A stretch of DNA of 13,058 bases from NCBI GenBank assembly GCA_910592205.1, contig CAJVPJ010001032.1:1-13058 (forward strand). Reading direction: 5' to 3'. Position numbers and translations under genes: made by a program. Below the pieces are notes generated by a model. It worked only from the letters and a program-made list of their open reading frames with translations, was not told where the DNA came from and did not search any database. The stretch comes from Paraglomus occultum (taxonomy: Eukaryota; Glomeromycota; Glomeromycetes; Paraglomerales; Paraglomeraceae). Shown here in pieces: positions 1-8,299 of this stretch (position 1 is its first letter; every line of letters starts with the position of its first letter).

Positions 1-783
1 AATATTTATAAAGCTGAGACGATCAGTGGTTGCTGAAATATGTACACTGTGTCAAAACTTTTTGAACCCCCCACGTAACCTTACGATGGCTATAATCATT
101 ATTGTAGAGATCAGTGTAATACCTTTTTTTTTACCAATACCCAGTAAGTTCTTTTCATACGTTACATGCAAAATGTCAATATGCTGTGTTTTGATGTCAC
201 AGTGATTGTAAAATGGTTGTCATATTTAAAATTCACAAATTCTGTAATATGGATAGCATCAGCGCTTTTATTCCTTTAGAAACTTCTTTTACAAAAATAT
301 TGCCGTCTGCAGTCTGGATTGTGGGGAAATGGTGATATTTTTCGCTAAGCGTGTTCGCCGCGAGGGAATGTTTTAACTTAGCCTCAACTCACCTTATTCG
401 GTGATTGTTGCGAAGAAGATTCTAATTTAAGCAGGGCGACTAGTCGAGTAAACGTCATTTCATAGACGCTCGTTCCGCTATTCGCAAATTGATCAACAGA
501 TATTTTACAGCTTAAATGGGTATATCCGGTCGAATAATAATGTTTCAAGGATGAAAAAAGGAAAAAGAAAGTAATTCGATTTCAAAGGTTGTTTATTAAA
601 TATATATTGGATAAAAGTTTATCCATCTTTCAGTACTAGTACAAACACATCAAGCATGATGATGGAATTCGAGCCACTTATATATTTTTTACTATGCCAG
701 AAATTTCGCCAAATGATTTTTTTCAAAAACGAATAATATTCTAATTTATTATAGCTATCTCTGAAAAATTCGTCGGTTTTTTC
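1..783. other. gene-free stretch at left edge
   Basis: I see no supportable gene. No long reading frame with a credible start or splice context is present before the outward frame that begins at the inverted repeat. A local patch around 330-470 is richer in G and C than its surroundings and holds a 10-bp perfect palindrome (CGACTAGTCG, 437-446). It could be a decayed fragment, but nothing identifies it. Confidence 0.5.
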
Positions 784-978
784 GTCACACGTGATTGTGC
801 CAAAATTACATCCGCCCGCCGTGTAACTACTGCAAAAGTATCGTTTTTGATAGATCGGCGGTTGCGTTTTTGATAGATCGGCAAGTACCCCAAATTTAGG
901 TTGCGTTTTTTGATATATCCGCAGTAAAGTCACGTTTTCGCCGATAACCTGAGGTTTATCCGTTGCGGTATTAGCTAA
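619..978 (-). pseudogene. outward reading frame from left arm, fragment of unknown protein
   Basis: A stop-free frame of 119 codons reads outward from inside the left arm. It has no ATG near its beginning and would need an upstream exon or be a remnant. It contains repeated IYQKTQP-like strings and then RYFC, a further Cys, and TCD. The same order of residues appears in the outward frame on the right side (1970-2191). The distal half is rich in Tyr, Phe and Lys and resembles no family I know. The match between two DNA-diverged flanks argues that this was once coding. It could also be an exon of a live gene whose first exon lies between the arms. Confidence 0.25.
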
Positions 979-1049
979 TTATGACTATATTCTAATCGAT
1001 CCATGATGTCAGACGTATAACCATAATTCATCTTTGATATTCCCAAGAC
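832..1049 (+). repeat. left arm of long inverted repeat
   Basis: This arm is the reverse complement of 1876-2053. I find one substitution over the shared 178 bp, plus two indels: 38 extra bases at 860-897 and two extra T's in a T-run. The arm begins at GCAAAAGTATCG and ends at CCCAAGAC, with an abrupt drop in similarity at the inner end. The 38-bp insertion contains a second copy of the subterminal motif TTGCGTTTTTGATAGATC, so the arms differ mainly by a local duplication. Confidence 0.9.
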
Positions 1050-1088
1050 TCTTCATCCTGGCTATACATAACTTTTTTGCAAACCATT

Positions 1089-1517
1089 TTAAGACGTTGT
1101 GCCATTTGAAATATAAACTGAGTATATGTACCAATCCCTCCACAGGTGTTGGCACCTATTTCCATCGTCCGTACAATACATTACCCAGTACCAACATAAT
1201 TTATCTTTTTCTATTCCTATACGAATGTTGTCTACTCGACTTCGTCCTTTTTCTGTAAGTTCAATAATATCGTCAACTCTATTTGTGGATTTTCTTATAC
1301 CTGAAGTTTTCCATTCAATATAATCAGTGGCTCCCTCAACGCGACGTAATTTAATAAGTCCCTCACGGATTAAAGTGTTAACATATAAACGGCTTTGAAA
1401 CTTCAATCGTGCATTTCTCAAAAGAGGATGGTTTACAATATACCATTCGGCTGCTCGGCCAAAAGGAACCGAAACAGTATTATCATTATTGTAAATAATT
1501 TGATTTTCGTAAGACAT
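1089..1517 (-). CDS. small winged-helix-like hypothetical protein inside inverted-repeat element
   Basis: The predicted product is 142 aa from the first ATG, ending at 1089; the frame is open for three more codons upstream but has no earlier ATG. The centre reads like a winged helix-turn-helix: a helical LYVNTLIREGLIKLRRV segment, a wing-like region, then IIELTEKGRSRV. The LTEKG pattern is common at the end of such domains. The C-terminus is Trp-, Tyr- and Cys-rich and unlike anything I know. An alternative 3' end by splicing near codon 120 is possible but not demonstrable. It lies between the repeat arms and reads toward the left arm. Upstream on the same strand are a TATATAA and two ACGCGT boxes, which supports it as a real gene. 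The DNA-binding role is inferred from pattern only. Confidence 0.4.
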   Translation of the reverse strand: MSYENQIIYNNDNTVSVPFGRAAEWYIVNHPLLRNARLKFQSRLYVNTLIREGLIKLRRVEGATDYIEWKTSGIRKSTNRVDDIIELTEKGRSRVDNIRIGIEKDKLCWYWVMYCTDDGNRCQHLWRDWYIYSVYISNGTTS

Positions 1518-1625
1518 TCTTAACAAGCGAAGCGATGAAGTGAAGTCAAAATTAAACCGAATTAATCTTTAACCAACGAAAGTCTTTAGAGAAAAGACGC
1601 GGACGGAAACTATGTTGTACGTATA

Positions 1626-1661
1626 TTATATAATCACTAACTCATATTACGCGTTACGCGT
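1626..1661 (-). promoter_or_regulatory. promoter-like cluster: two MCB boxes and TATATAA
   Basis: ACGCGT occurs at 1649-1654 and again at 1656-1661, separated by one base. A TATATAA sits at 1632-1626 on the minus strand. ACGCGT is the Mlu I cell-cycle box bound by MBF (Mbp1/Swi6) in yeasts, associated with G1/S transcription. The cluster is about 110-145 bp upstream of the minus-strand ATG at 1517, a sensible promoter distance. Binding in this organism is inferred. Confidence 0.35.
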
Positions 1662-1875
1662 CACTACAATAAATTATGTGTTACGCCTTATTTACATAAT
1701 TAGGTAGAAAGACATTATATTCGACGTTATGTACAGTCTTTATTAGCCACACCTACTATGACTGCTAACGATATTGTTTGTTACTAGCTAATAGATCCAT
1801 TAATTATATATAAAGAAAGCAAATTTATATCAACATATAATATATAGTACATCTTATGTATAATCGTAGAAAGAG

Positions 1876-2053
1876 GTCTTGGGAATATCGAAGATGAATT
1901 ATGGTTATACGTCTGACATCATGGATCGATTAGAATATAGTCATAATTAGCTAATACCGCAACGGATAAACCTCAGGTTATCGGCGAAAACGTGACTTTA
2001 CTGCGGATATATCAAAACGCAACCTGCCGATCTATCAAAAACGATACTTTTGC
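1876..2053 (-). repeat. right arm of long inverted repeat
   Basis: Reverse complement of the left arm (832-1049), 178 bp, with one base substitution apart from the indels. Its outer boundary is the CGATACTTTTGC motif. Beyond it the DNA diverges, but the short string ACGTGTGAC recurs at a comparable distance outside both arms (about 784-792 and 2093-2101), so the original repeat was probably longer. Confidence 0.9.
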
Positions 2054-2191
2054 GAATATGACGGATCGGACCATCACTACTGCGTCACGAGTACGTGTGA
2101 CTTTTGTGTAAAAGGTCACCAGGTATATTTTGTCACGGATCTAAACGCAAGTTTTTTTTACCGACTGACGAACTTTCAATCACAAAGATAA
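1970..2191 (+). pseudogene. outward reading frame from right arm, fragment of unknown protein
   Basis: A 73-codon stop-free frame without ATG runs out of the right arm. It contains PIYQKRYFC, as on the left, then a Cys- and His-bearing stretch (HHYC, then CDFC about a dozen residues later, then KGH) that could bind metal. The left counterpart shows RYFC, C and TCD in the same order. Two fewer A's in an A-run than in the left arm shift the frame, so the two arms cannot encode identical proteins. I do not recognise the family. Confidence 0.25.
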
Positions 2192-2223
2192 GTATGGTTC
2201 TCTACTGCTATTTTATAAACCCG

Positions 2224-2284
2224 GCGTTTCCTAAGCTTGTGAATCCTGGGGGGACATGTTCTTCCTCTGGTGTTGTCTTCGAAA
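2224..2284 (+). repeat. 61-bp direct repeat, copy 1
   Basis: This 61-bp segment recurs 112 bp downstream with two substitutions (GGGGGG against GAGGAG in the middle). Weaker similarity extends about 30 bp to the left of both copies (GGTTCT...), so the original duplicated unit was probably near 100 bp. The two copies lie in different frames because 112 is not a multiple of three, so this is not an in-frame protein repeat. Confidence 0.9.
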
Positions 2285-2335
2285 TGGTTGCTTAACGATC
2301 TTTGGAAGATGCATTGGTTCTGGTTCTTATACTCA

Positions 2336-2396
2336 GCGTTTCCTAAGCTTGTGAATCCTGAGGAGACATGTTCTTCCTCTGGTGTTGTCTTCGAAA
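2336..2396 (+). repeat. 61-bp direct repeat, copy 2
   Basis: Second copy of the segment at 2224-2284. It begins GCGTTTCCTAAGC and ends TTCGAAA. A minus-strand reading of either copy gives a SKTTPEEEH-like string, but no complete gene can be built around it. Confidence 0.9.
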
Positions 2397-2879
2397 CGAG
2401 CATATATTTTATCGCAGTTTATGATTGCTTTAATGTGCTGATCTTATGTTATCCGGAAAAAATTTCGGGTTTAAAATTTTGAAAAAAATGTAAAGGTCTT
2501 TTCCTCAGCTTTTACAAATTGTGCGCATACAGAAGAAACAAGCCGCATGGTTGAATTCTTCGTCAAAAACCATACACCAGTCGTCAAATTGTGTAATTAG
2601 CACAAACTTGTTTGATAACTCAACTCATCAAGCAATAAAGCATAGTAACAATGGCGATAATGAACAGTACATTGCTGGTCTACCATTCTGTTTATCGCTT
2701 AAGCCAAATCATCTACAAGGGTTGGTATTAGCTACCAGAAGCGCAGAGTTGTTAATTTTCACACGACCAGTCTGTATTTTAGCCCAAATTTGGTTGACAA
2801 GTTGGCAGGTAGATGTGTGTTGTCGCACCATCTTAAGCTTAAACCGAGATGGTTAAGTCTTCAATATCATCCAAATTTT

Positions 2880-3190
2880 AGTAACGTATTTAGTAACTCA
2901 AAGCATTCTTTCACAATGGTAATGCCCGTCAGGCGCGCGCTATTTCCGCACAAATCAAAAAAATTGCTAACGTATTTGTAACTCAAAGTATATTACGCCA
3001 TTTTAATATTTTCGTATTTCAGTTCTTTCCCACTACGTTTTCAGTAACTCAAGCATATTCACAATGATATGTCAGGCGATGTTTATTCACAATTGTATTG
3101 GACTATTCGTTAACGTATTCTGTAACTGAAGGCATTCTTTCACAATGATATGTCAGATTAGACGATGTTTGCTCACAATTGTATTTGTCT
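2880..3190 (+). repeat. degenerate tandem repeat, about 4 units of 67-87 bp
   Basis: Four units begin near 2880, 2967, 3034 and 3110. Each has a start like (C)TAACGTATT followed by GTAACTCAAAG, and most continue with CATTCTTTCACAATG and a GTCAG string. The third and fourth units also share GATGTTT...TCACAATTGTATT. Unit length and sequence vary, so this is an old array. A stop-free plus-strand frame just left of it (2521-2856, GTG start) shows no recognisable domain and is not annotated as a gene. Confidence 0.65.
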
Positions 3191-5030
3191 ACAAATAGAA
3201 AGACAATTACTAACTTGTAGTTGTAAGACTAGTTGTTCAACGGCTCGATGTGCTTGTCGCAAAGCTGTAACTTAAACTGCCACCCTCATAATCTTAGTAC
3301 ATCGTTCTTTGCATCATAATATGTTTATATGCAGTAGAGTTAATATTGTAATGTTAATAAAATAATTCTATAATGTTGTTACTTGATTGTCTTTATGATT
3401 CCAATCTGACATACATGTCCATTCGGAATGGACATAAATTCCAAACCGACATACATACTAGAGTCGAACTTTTCTTGACGACTTTAATTGAAAGTAATTG
3501 CTTCGAAGAATAAATCATCAAATAATAAGATATTAATTACTTGTAATAGATTTATGAGTAATTGGACATGTTGTCAACACTTTACATTATTGTGTATAAT
3601 CTCGAATAATTAATAAAGTTAGAGGAGTTCAATCTTTTATCCAGACGAATAAAATTTATTGTACCAAATGTGCATTTGAGTGAGTAGATGCGTATGACAT
3701 TGTTGACTATTACTTATACTGTTATATATGCAGGAGTGTGAGATTTGCAACAAGTGCAATGGATGACATATAGTAAATACGAGTAGAATATTTTCATTGG
3801 TTAGCGAATCCGATAAAAAGAATGACGATAATATCATAATCAATCTATCTTTACTTTGCACTACTATTGATGAGTGTGCGTTAATATAGTTACTGAATAA
3901 ATTACCATAAAAACGTTGAATTCCAAACAAGCGCATTTATTATCAGCTATGTATCAAAAGATCTATTGGAAACACGTGGAAGATATGAAGTTTGAAGTTC
4001 AAGATGTATGATTGAACAATTTAGTCGCAGGCGAAAGTCAACAGGTTTATAGCTGTCATAAATACTAATAAGTTATTGATTATTACCGGAATACTAATTT
4101 TGATATGTAAATAAAGCAACATAATATCGACTAAATACTATAATAAATAGTCATGTTAAATGACATTTCATTGATTTCCTATCTTTTCGTATGGGGTATA
4201 ATCTGCATTATCTAAATATTTTAGTAGCACGAATCTAGAAGCAAATGACTTATGTTACTTTACTAACAAAGAGGTGCGTTTTTTAAACGTTTAAATCAAA
4301 CAGAAACTAGTGTGACGAGCACTTTTCCAATTACTGCAACTCTATCACCCTAAAAAGATGTAGTAGTTCTTGTGTTAAAAATTCTATGCTAGTATAAATT
4401 GTCTGACAAGTCTCAAATACGGTAACAAGTCTTTTACGACAGTCATTAAAGGGATTCGCTGGCTATTATAACTCTGCATATTTGCAACGCAATCAAGCGT
4501 CATTGTTGGTGATACCAAGTTTTTCGCTTTGGGCTGTGTTCAAACTTTTTGTCAAATAGAGACAAGCCGATGTTAGCATATTGTGCCATTGTTCTTCTTT
4601 CTATAGAATAGTCGCGGAGAAAAGCGGACCAGCGGTCTATCTAATATTCACGTGAGAAACTGGGATTACAAAATTTTCACGGACCGAGGTACCGAATAAT
4701 AATATAAAATGTCACACATGTGTTACCGTTCTTTCAGCCCTAATATAATACTAATGACTCGATCGTCTTACCACAGACAGTGGACATCTGTGTGTGCTAA
4801 TACACACGCACGAAATCCACCTTGTGTTGGACACAATGGACAATCTTACGCATTTAACTTTCATCATTGATTTTCAGTTCCCGAACGAGAGGCTGTCATC
4901 ATAACGGTAGAACCATTCCGCCCATTCCCTATATTATTCTTTCGCATTGCATGAACCATAATTTCATCTCATTCATGGCCTTTAAACTCTGATTTGTACT
5001 ACTGCATGCAACACACTGTCATTTACCTTC
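3191..5030. other. long intergenic stretch
   Basis: About 1.8 kb with no supportable gene. The 99-codon minus-strand frame at 3637-3936 is low-complexity and lacks family signal or promoter context. The stretch holds a 21-nt near-palindrome at 3415-3435 and two small hairpins around 4790-4836. Its right end is the presumed upstream region of the PLAC8 gene. Confidence 0.5.
3415..3435. repeat. 21-nt inverted repeat flanked by short direct repeats
   Basis: ATGTCCATTC and its reverse complement GAATGGACAT flank a single G. On each side lies a 15-bp direct repeat, TCCAATCTGACATAC at 3400-3414 and TCCAAACCGACATAC at 3440-3454 (two differences). It may be a dimeric protein-binding site or the fused ends of a small element. 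Confidence 0.7.
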
Positions 5031-5035
5031 TTGGA

Positions 5036-5042
5036 TATAAAA
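5036..5042 (+). promoter_or_regulatory. TATA box of the PLAC8 gene
   Basis: TATAAAA stands 106 bp before the ATG at 5148. It is followed by a pyrimidine-rich, AG-poor leader (CTCTTTCTCACATCTCC), as is usual around fungal transcription starts. The start of transcription is expected near 5065-5080. Confidence 0.6.
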
Positions 5043-5147
5043 GATGGGGGAGTTTTAAAAAAGAAAGCGCTCGGCTCAACTACTCTTTCTCACATCTCCA
5101 ACAAAAAAGAGCTCTACTTTTATCATCGTCATTGATATCTTTATAAC

Positions 5148-5741
5148 ATGGACTCATACCCAGAAACAAAAGAAACAAAAGAAGGTCTGTCGCAACCCCC
5201 ACAATATGAACCGCAGCCCGCGATGAGTATACCCCAAGAGCAATCACGAGTTGTTGTCACTAGTCGTCAAGGACGTTGGAAAGCTGATCTATTCGACTGC
5301 TTCGCTGTCCCCGGACTCTGTATCAAAACCTGCTTTTTGCCTTGTCTCACATATGTAAGTTGAAATGTATCATCGCATGGAATGGAAACCATCCGATTTT
5401 CTCATTGCTCTAACTTTATTTTTATAGGCCGAAACCAAAGAAAAAATGAACAGCAACATGGATTTCCGTACAAATTGTTTGTGCTACTGTGCTGCAGTGT
5501 ACACAGGCTTTGACTGTTGTCTTGCGACTGTAACACGTGGCGAAATTCGTGGGCAACAAGGAATCAACGTAAGTTTTTTGTGTGCATGTCATTTTAAATT
5601 ATTGTAATAGATTCGTTTGTTAATATTTCTGTTTCGTTTCATTAGGGTGATATTGTCGAAGATGCTTGCACTCATTTGTGGTGTGGATGTTGTGCTTTGA
5701 TCCAGGAGCATCGTCAATTCGATGATGAACCTTCTGAATAG
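5148..5741 (+). CDS. PLAC8-family cysteine-rich protein (three exons)
   Basis: Exons 5148-5354, 5428-5568 and 5646-5741 join to 147 aa. Both introns (73 and 77 nt) begin GTAAGT, end TATAG or TTAG, and are phase 0. Residues 1-40 are polar and rich in Pro, Gln and Glu. From W44 the PLAC8 (PF04749-type) region follows: DLFDC at 48-51, CIKTCFLPC at 58-66, C86-C88-C90, a TRGEIRGQQGI turn at 105-115, then DACTHLWCGCCALIQEHR at 122-139, the signature end of the family. The short hydrophobic Cys-rich stretches are the part that associates with membranes in relatives. Family members include plant cadmium-resistance and fruit-weight proteins and animal PLAC8, linked to metal handling or cell-size control; the substrate here cannot be told. 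The exon structure is inferred but all joints preserve the frame and the motif order. The first ATG after the TATA box and leader was chosen. Confidence 0.92.
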
Positions 5742-5967
5742 TGTTTTTTTTCTAGTTACAAATACCTTTTTTTTATCCACTTTATTCTGAAAGGACAACG
5801 TGAGGTAAAGAGGAGGATGTTATACTTTACAATTATAATAACGTTAATGTACAAGATTTCTACCTGGCAGAATCTATAATTGGTAAAATGAAGGGATTAA
5901 AAATAACACTTTGCAACTGTGAGTTAATCAATCTAGCGCATAGATGTTCCATGATCAGAAGTACCCT

Positions 5968-5973
5968 AATAAA
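5968..5973 (+). terminator. possible poly(A) signal of the PLAC8 gene
   Basis: AATAAA lies 226 bp past the stop codon. It is the first canonical signal seen on this strand after the gene, though a weaker signal closer to the stop is possible. Confidence 0.3.
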
Positions 5974-7270
5974 ATTATACGGGTAAATCATATCAGCGTC
6001 CATTGGATTGTCATCTATGAAGACATTTCACAATTGTTCTTTGGGTCACAACTTTGGAAATATTAACAAACAATTTATCAGTTTGATTTTCTTGCAAACT
6101 TGTGCTTGTATTGAGTTACATTCCTGTTACGAATTAATACGTAAAACGTTGGGTTGTCTTTTATTCGACCGACCGTAATAAGCATCACGAAGAAAATGTT
6201 CAAAACGTAGAAGCTCCCGTACCTATTTGCCTTATTAACAGCTTTTTCAGTAACTGAATTTCAGTGCGATACGATATTAACATACAACGCCGCCAATAAC
6301 TTTTTGTTACAACGTTTTCACAAGAGTGCGTTTCGTAGATCCTATGATCACATGCATCCACACATTCACAATGTTCGAATCCCCGATACTCGGAAAACCG
6401 AATTATTCGCAATTGATACCTTTTTTTTTCAATTCCCGAAACGCATGAGATATAGATTTCGCAAACTCAATAGACCGAGTAGTACAGATACCAATACATG
6501 AATCGGTGATTGGTCAATCATACGCCTACGCTCGATATCAACCCGTATAAAAGTTTTTTTTGACAAGGAGTATTCTAACCAGAGCTAAAATACAATGTAT
6601 ACTCGAAAGTCTTCGATTATTCCTAAACTTTCATTGTCCATGCATAGCATTACAAATTTAGCCATGGCTTGTGTATGTAATAATTGAAATTTCGTTACGC
6701 ATTAACATGTAGACGTTTGGGTTATCTATATCCAAATTTATTAAAGCGTATTATACGTTTCGCAGATCTTTGATTGAAACATGAGCAGGCATTGCCAAGC
6801 ATTCTTGCATCTCTTATCGAAGAAATGTTGTAAGTAGGTACGATAATATAGTACAAAAAGCGTGTTTAGCAAATGCTGTATGTCTAGGAGGAACTTTATT
6901 ATACCATTGGTACTTTAATCGGACGGATTATAATAGGTATGCAAATCGTCTTCATGTGTTACGTTGTACATATGCATATTAAAAATTGTCTATATGCATG
7001 CGCAACAAATTTTTTATTTGGGGAATATGGGAAAAAAAATGTTCGCAAGGTATTATTAACTCTAGCTAGAGAATAGTTAATGGTAGTTGTTTTGTTATCA
7101 CGATCATCGTCATTCCATGAAGAAAGCAAATTTACAATCCCACTACATCATTTTACTTTACAAAGCATCTTGTGTATCAATTTAGCGATACCATGCATGC
7201 ACTTCAAAATGGTATTTTAGTCCAAAAATATGGTAACAAATAATTGGTCAGAATTGTGAGAACAGAAGCT
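5974..7270. other. intergenic stretch with duplicated non-coding block
   Basis: No confident gene. Two blocks about 570 bp apart (around 6110-6160 and 6665-6715) share an ordered set of short strings (CTTGTG, GTTACG, ATTAA, ACGTT, GGGTT, TCT), suggesting an old duplication. A possible micro-gene at 6595 is listed separately. Confidence 0.4.
6595..6777 (+). CDS. possible spliced micro-gene, about 29 aa
   Basis: A TATAAAA at 6546-6552 is followed 42 bp later by ATG at 6595. The frame runs 26 codons to a consensus-like donor, GTATGT at 6673. A pyrimidine-bearing acceptor CGCAG at 6765 would give a 93-nt intron, after which the frame stops within three codons. Unspliced, the frame is 30 codons. 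The peptide has no signal sequence or known motif. The promoter-start-donor order is what makes it worth noting; it could equally be a transcribed non-coding RNA or chance. Confidence 0.15.
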
Positions 7271-7278
7271 TATAAATA
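7271..7278 (+). promoter_or_regulatory. TATA box of the membrane-protein gene
   Basis: TATAAATA lies 112 bp before the ATG at 7391, the same spacing as for the PLAC8 gene. A CT-rich leader (TGCGCTCTCTATTTTATC) follows. Confidence 0.5.
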
Positions 7279-7390
7279 TGCTTGAAATATAAACAAGATC
7301 TAACTGAATAAACTTGTTCTGCAATTACCAACTTGCGCTCTCTATTTTATCAAATTTATTGGTAATATTCTAAGCATCTCAAATTCTGAA

Positions 7391-8257
7391 ATGGAGATTA
7401 AACACAAGTGTGCTAAACAGACAATTACGAGAGCCTCGTACTTTCTATTTTGTTATTTTGTTTTCTTTTCACTCATCCCGCTCACAACGGCGTCCATTGT
7501 CGATGACTCGTATACGTCCTATGAAGATTTATACGACGCAATTATTAACACATTTTTTCCAATTACTTTTGTCGTGCTATTGAAAGTCTCGGACAAACCT
7601 GGGTCGATAAGAAACATACTTTTACCACTGCTGGACGATGTATTGTATAATACAGTCATTTGGGGCATTCCACTAATCGTGTCGTTTGTCTATAACGATT
7701 CGAAGGCTGTAAAAATATTTTCAATTGTAAACATGTGGATACATATAGGTTTTGCACTGAGGGCAATAAAGCAATGGAAGCGACTTAGTACAGTTGAAGA
7801 AGATATTCGGCTTAGTAATTTTATGAAAAATCTTACTAATTCTTTGATAGGAATCCCCGTTCTAGTAATTCCAATATTCTGGATTGTTTACTTGGTGAAG
7901 AATCATATGACTGTTTCAATTGGCTTATTATTTATTGTATTGTTTGCAATCTTGTTATCTTTTACGCTAATTTTCTCCCCTTTTGAACAAAATATGATAA
8001 CTGTTGCGATTAGTTTTTATACGCCAGGCATTTTGCAAACAATATTAATTTTGTTAATATGGCCAATTAATTTCTATTTTGTAAAAACTTGCGTTTGTAT
8101 ATTAGCACTGTCTTTAACTAGAAACGTATCTTACTTTTCTGATAAGATACCAGGTGACTTGTTGGCAACTTCAACAGCGTATGTTCAATGTTATATTCGT
8201 AACTTTATAGAAGCAAAAATTAAATCTAAAGGTAATAATGAAGCAGTAGAAAAATAA
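7391..8257 (+). CDS. multi-pass membrane protein of unknown function
   Basis: An uninterrupted 288-codon frame with a TATA box upstream and poly(A) signals downstream. Residues 14-35 form a hydrophobic segment that ends in an LTTAS-like signal-peptidase site, so a cleaved signal peptide or first membrane span is likely. Further hydrophobic segments lie at about 50-66, 84-101, 108-125, 150-170, 173-195 and 203-242; the last is long enough for two spans. I count six or seven spans. The N-terminal loop after the signal is acidic (DDSYTSYEDLYDA). The C-terminal tail from about 272 is hydrophilic and lysine-rich, probably cytosolic. I recognise no transporter or receptor signature. Such orphan membrane proteins are frequent in mycorrhizal fungi, but that is general knowledge, not a match. 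No introns are evident. Confidence 0.8.
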   Translation: MEIKHKCAKQTITRASYFLFCYFVFFSLIPLTTASIVDDSYTSYEDLYDAIINTFFPITFVVLLKVSDKPGSIRNILLPLLDDVLYNTVIWGIPLIVSFVYNDSKAVKIFSIVNMWIHIGFALRAIKQWKRLSTVEEDIRLSNFMKNLTNSLIGIPVLVIPIFWIVYLVKNHMTVSIGLLFIVLFAILLSFTLIFSPFEQNMITVAISFYTPGILQTILILLIWPINFYFVKTCVCILALSLTRNVSYFSDKIPGDLLATSTAYVQCYIRNFIEAKIKSKGNNEAVEK

Positions 8258-8258
8258 T

Positions 8259-8299
8259 AATAAAGAGTAACATGTACTCCGCAATTTTTAGCAAATAAA
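8259..8299 (+). terminator. poly(A) signals of the membrane-protein gene
   Basis: AATAAA occurs at 8259-8264, directly after the stop, and again at 8294-8299. The second is at the usual distance for a short 3' UTR. Confidence 0.45.

Larger units (their letters stand above)
832..2053. mobile_element. candidate 1.2-kb terminal-inverted-repeat element (or inverted duplication)
   Basis: Two near-identical arms in opposite orientation (832-1049 and 1876-2053) enclose about 830 bp of unrelated sequence. That interior holds one minus-strand ORF with its own promoter-like motifs. This is the layout of a small DNA transposon or MITE-like element with long inverted repeats. Against that reading, no transposase was recognised, no target-site duplication is evident at 831/2054, and protein-level similarity continues outside both arms. 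The alternative is an inverted duplication of part of a gene, homogenised by gene conversion. Seen: the repeat geometry and arm identity. Inferred: mobility. Confidence 0.45.

Noticed and set aside
2521-2856. 111-codon plus-strand frame starting at GTG
   Set aside because: No ATG near the start, no recognisable domain, and it runs into a degenerate repeat; probably a chance frame or remnant.
3637-3936. 99-codon minus-strand frame
   Set aside because: Low-complexity composition, no family signal and no promoter or splice context.
6371-6385. GTTCGAATCC resembles a tRNA B-box / T-loop
   Set aside because: The five bases before and after the loop cannot pair into a T-stem and no A-box or acceptor stem is in place.
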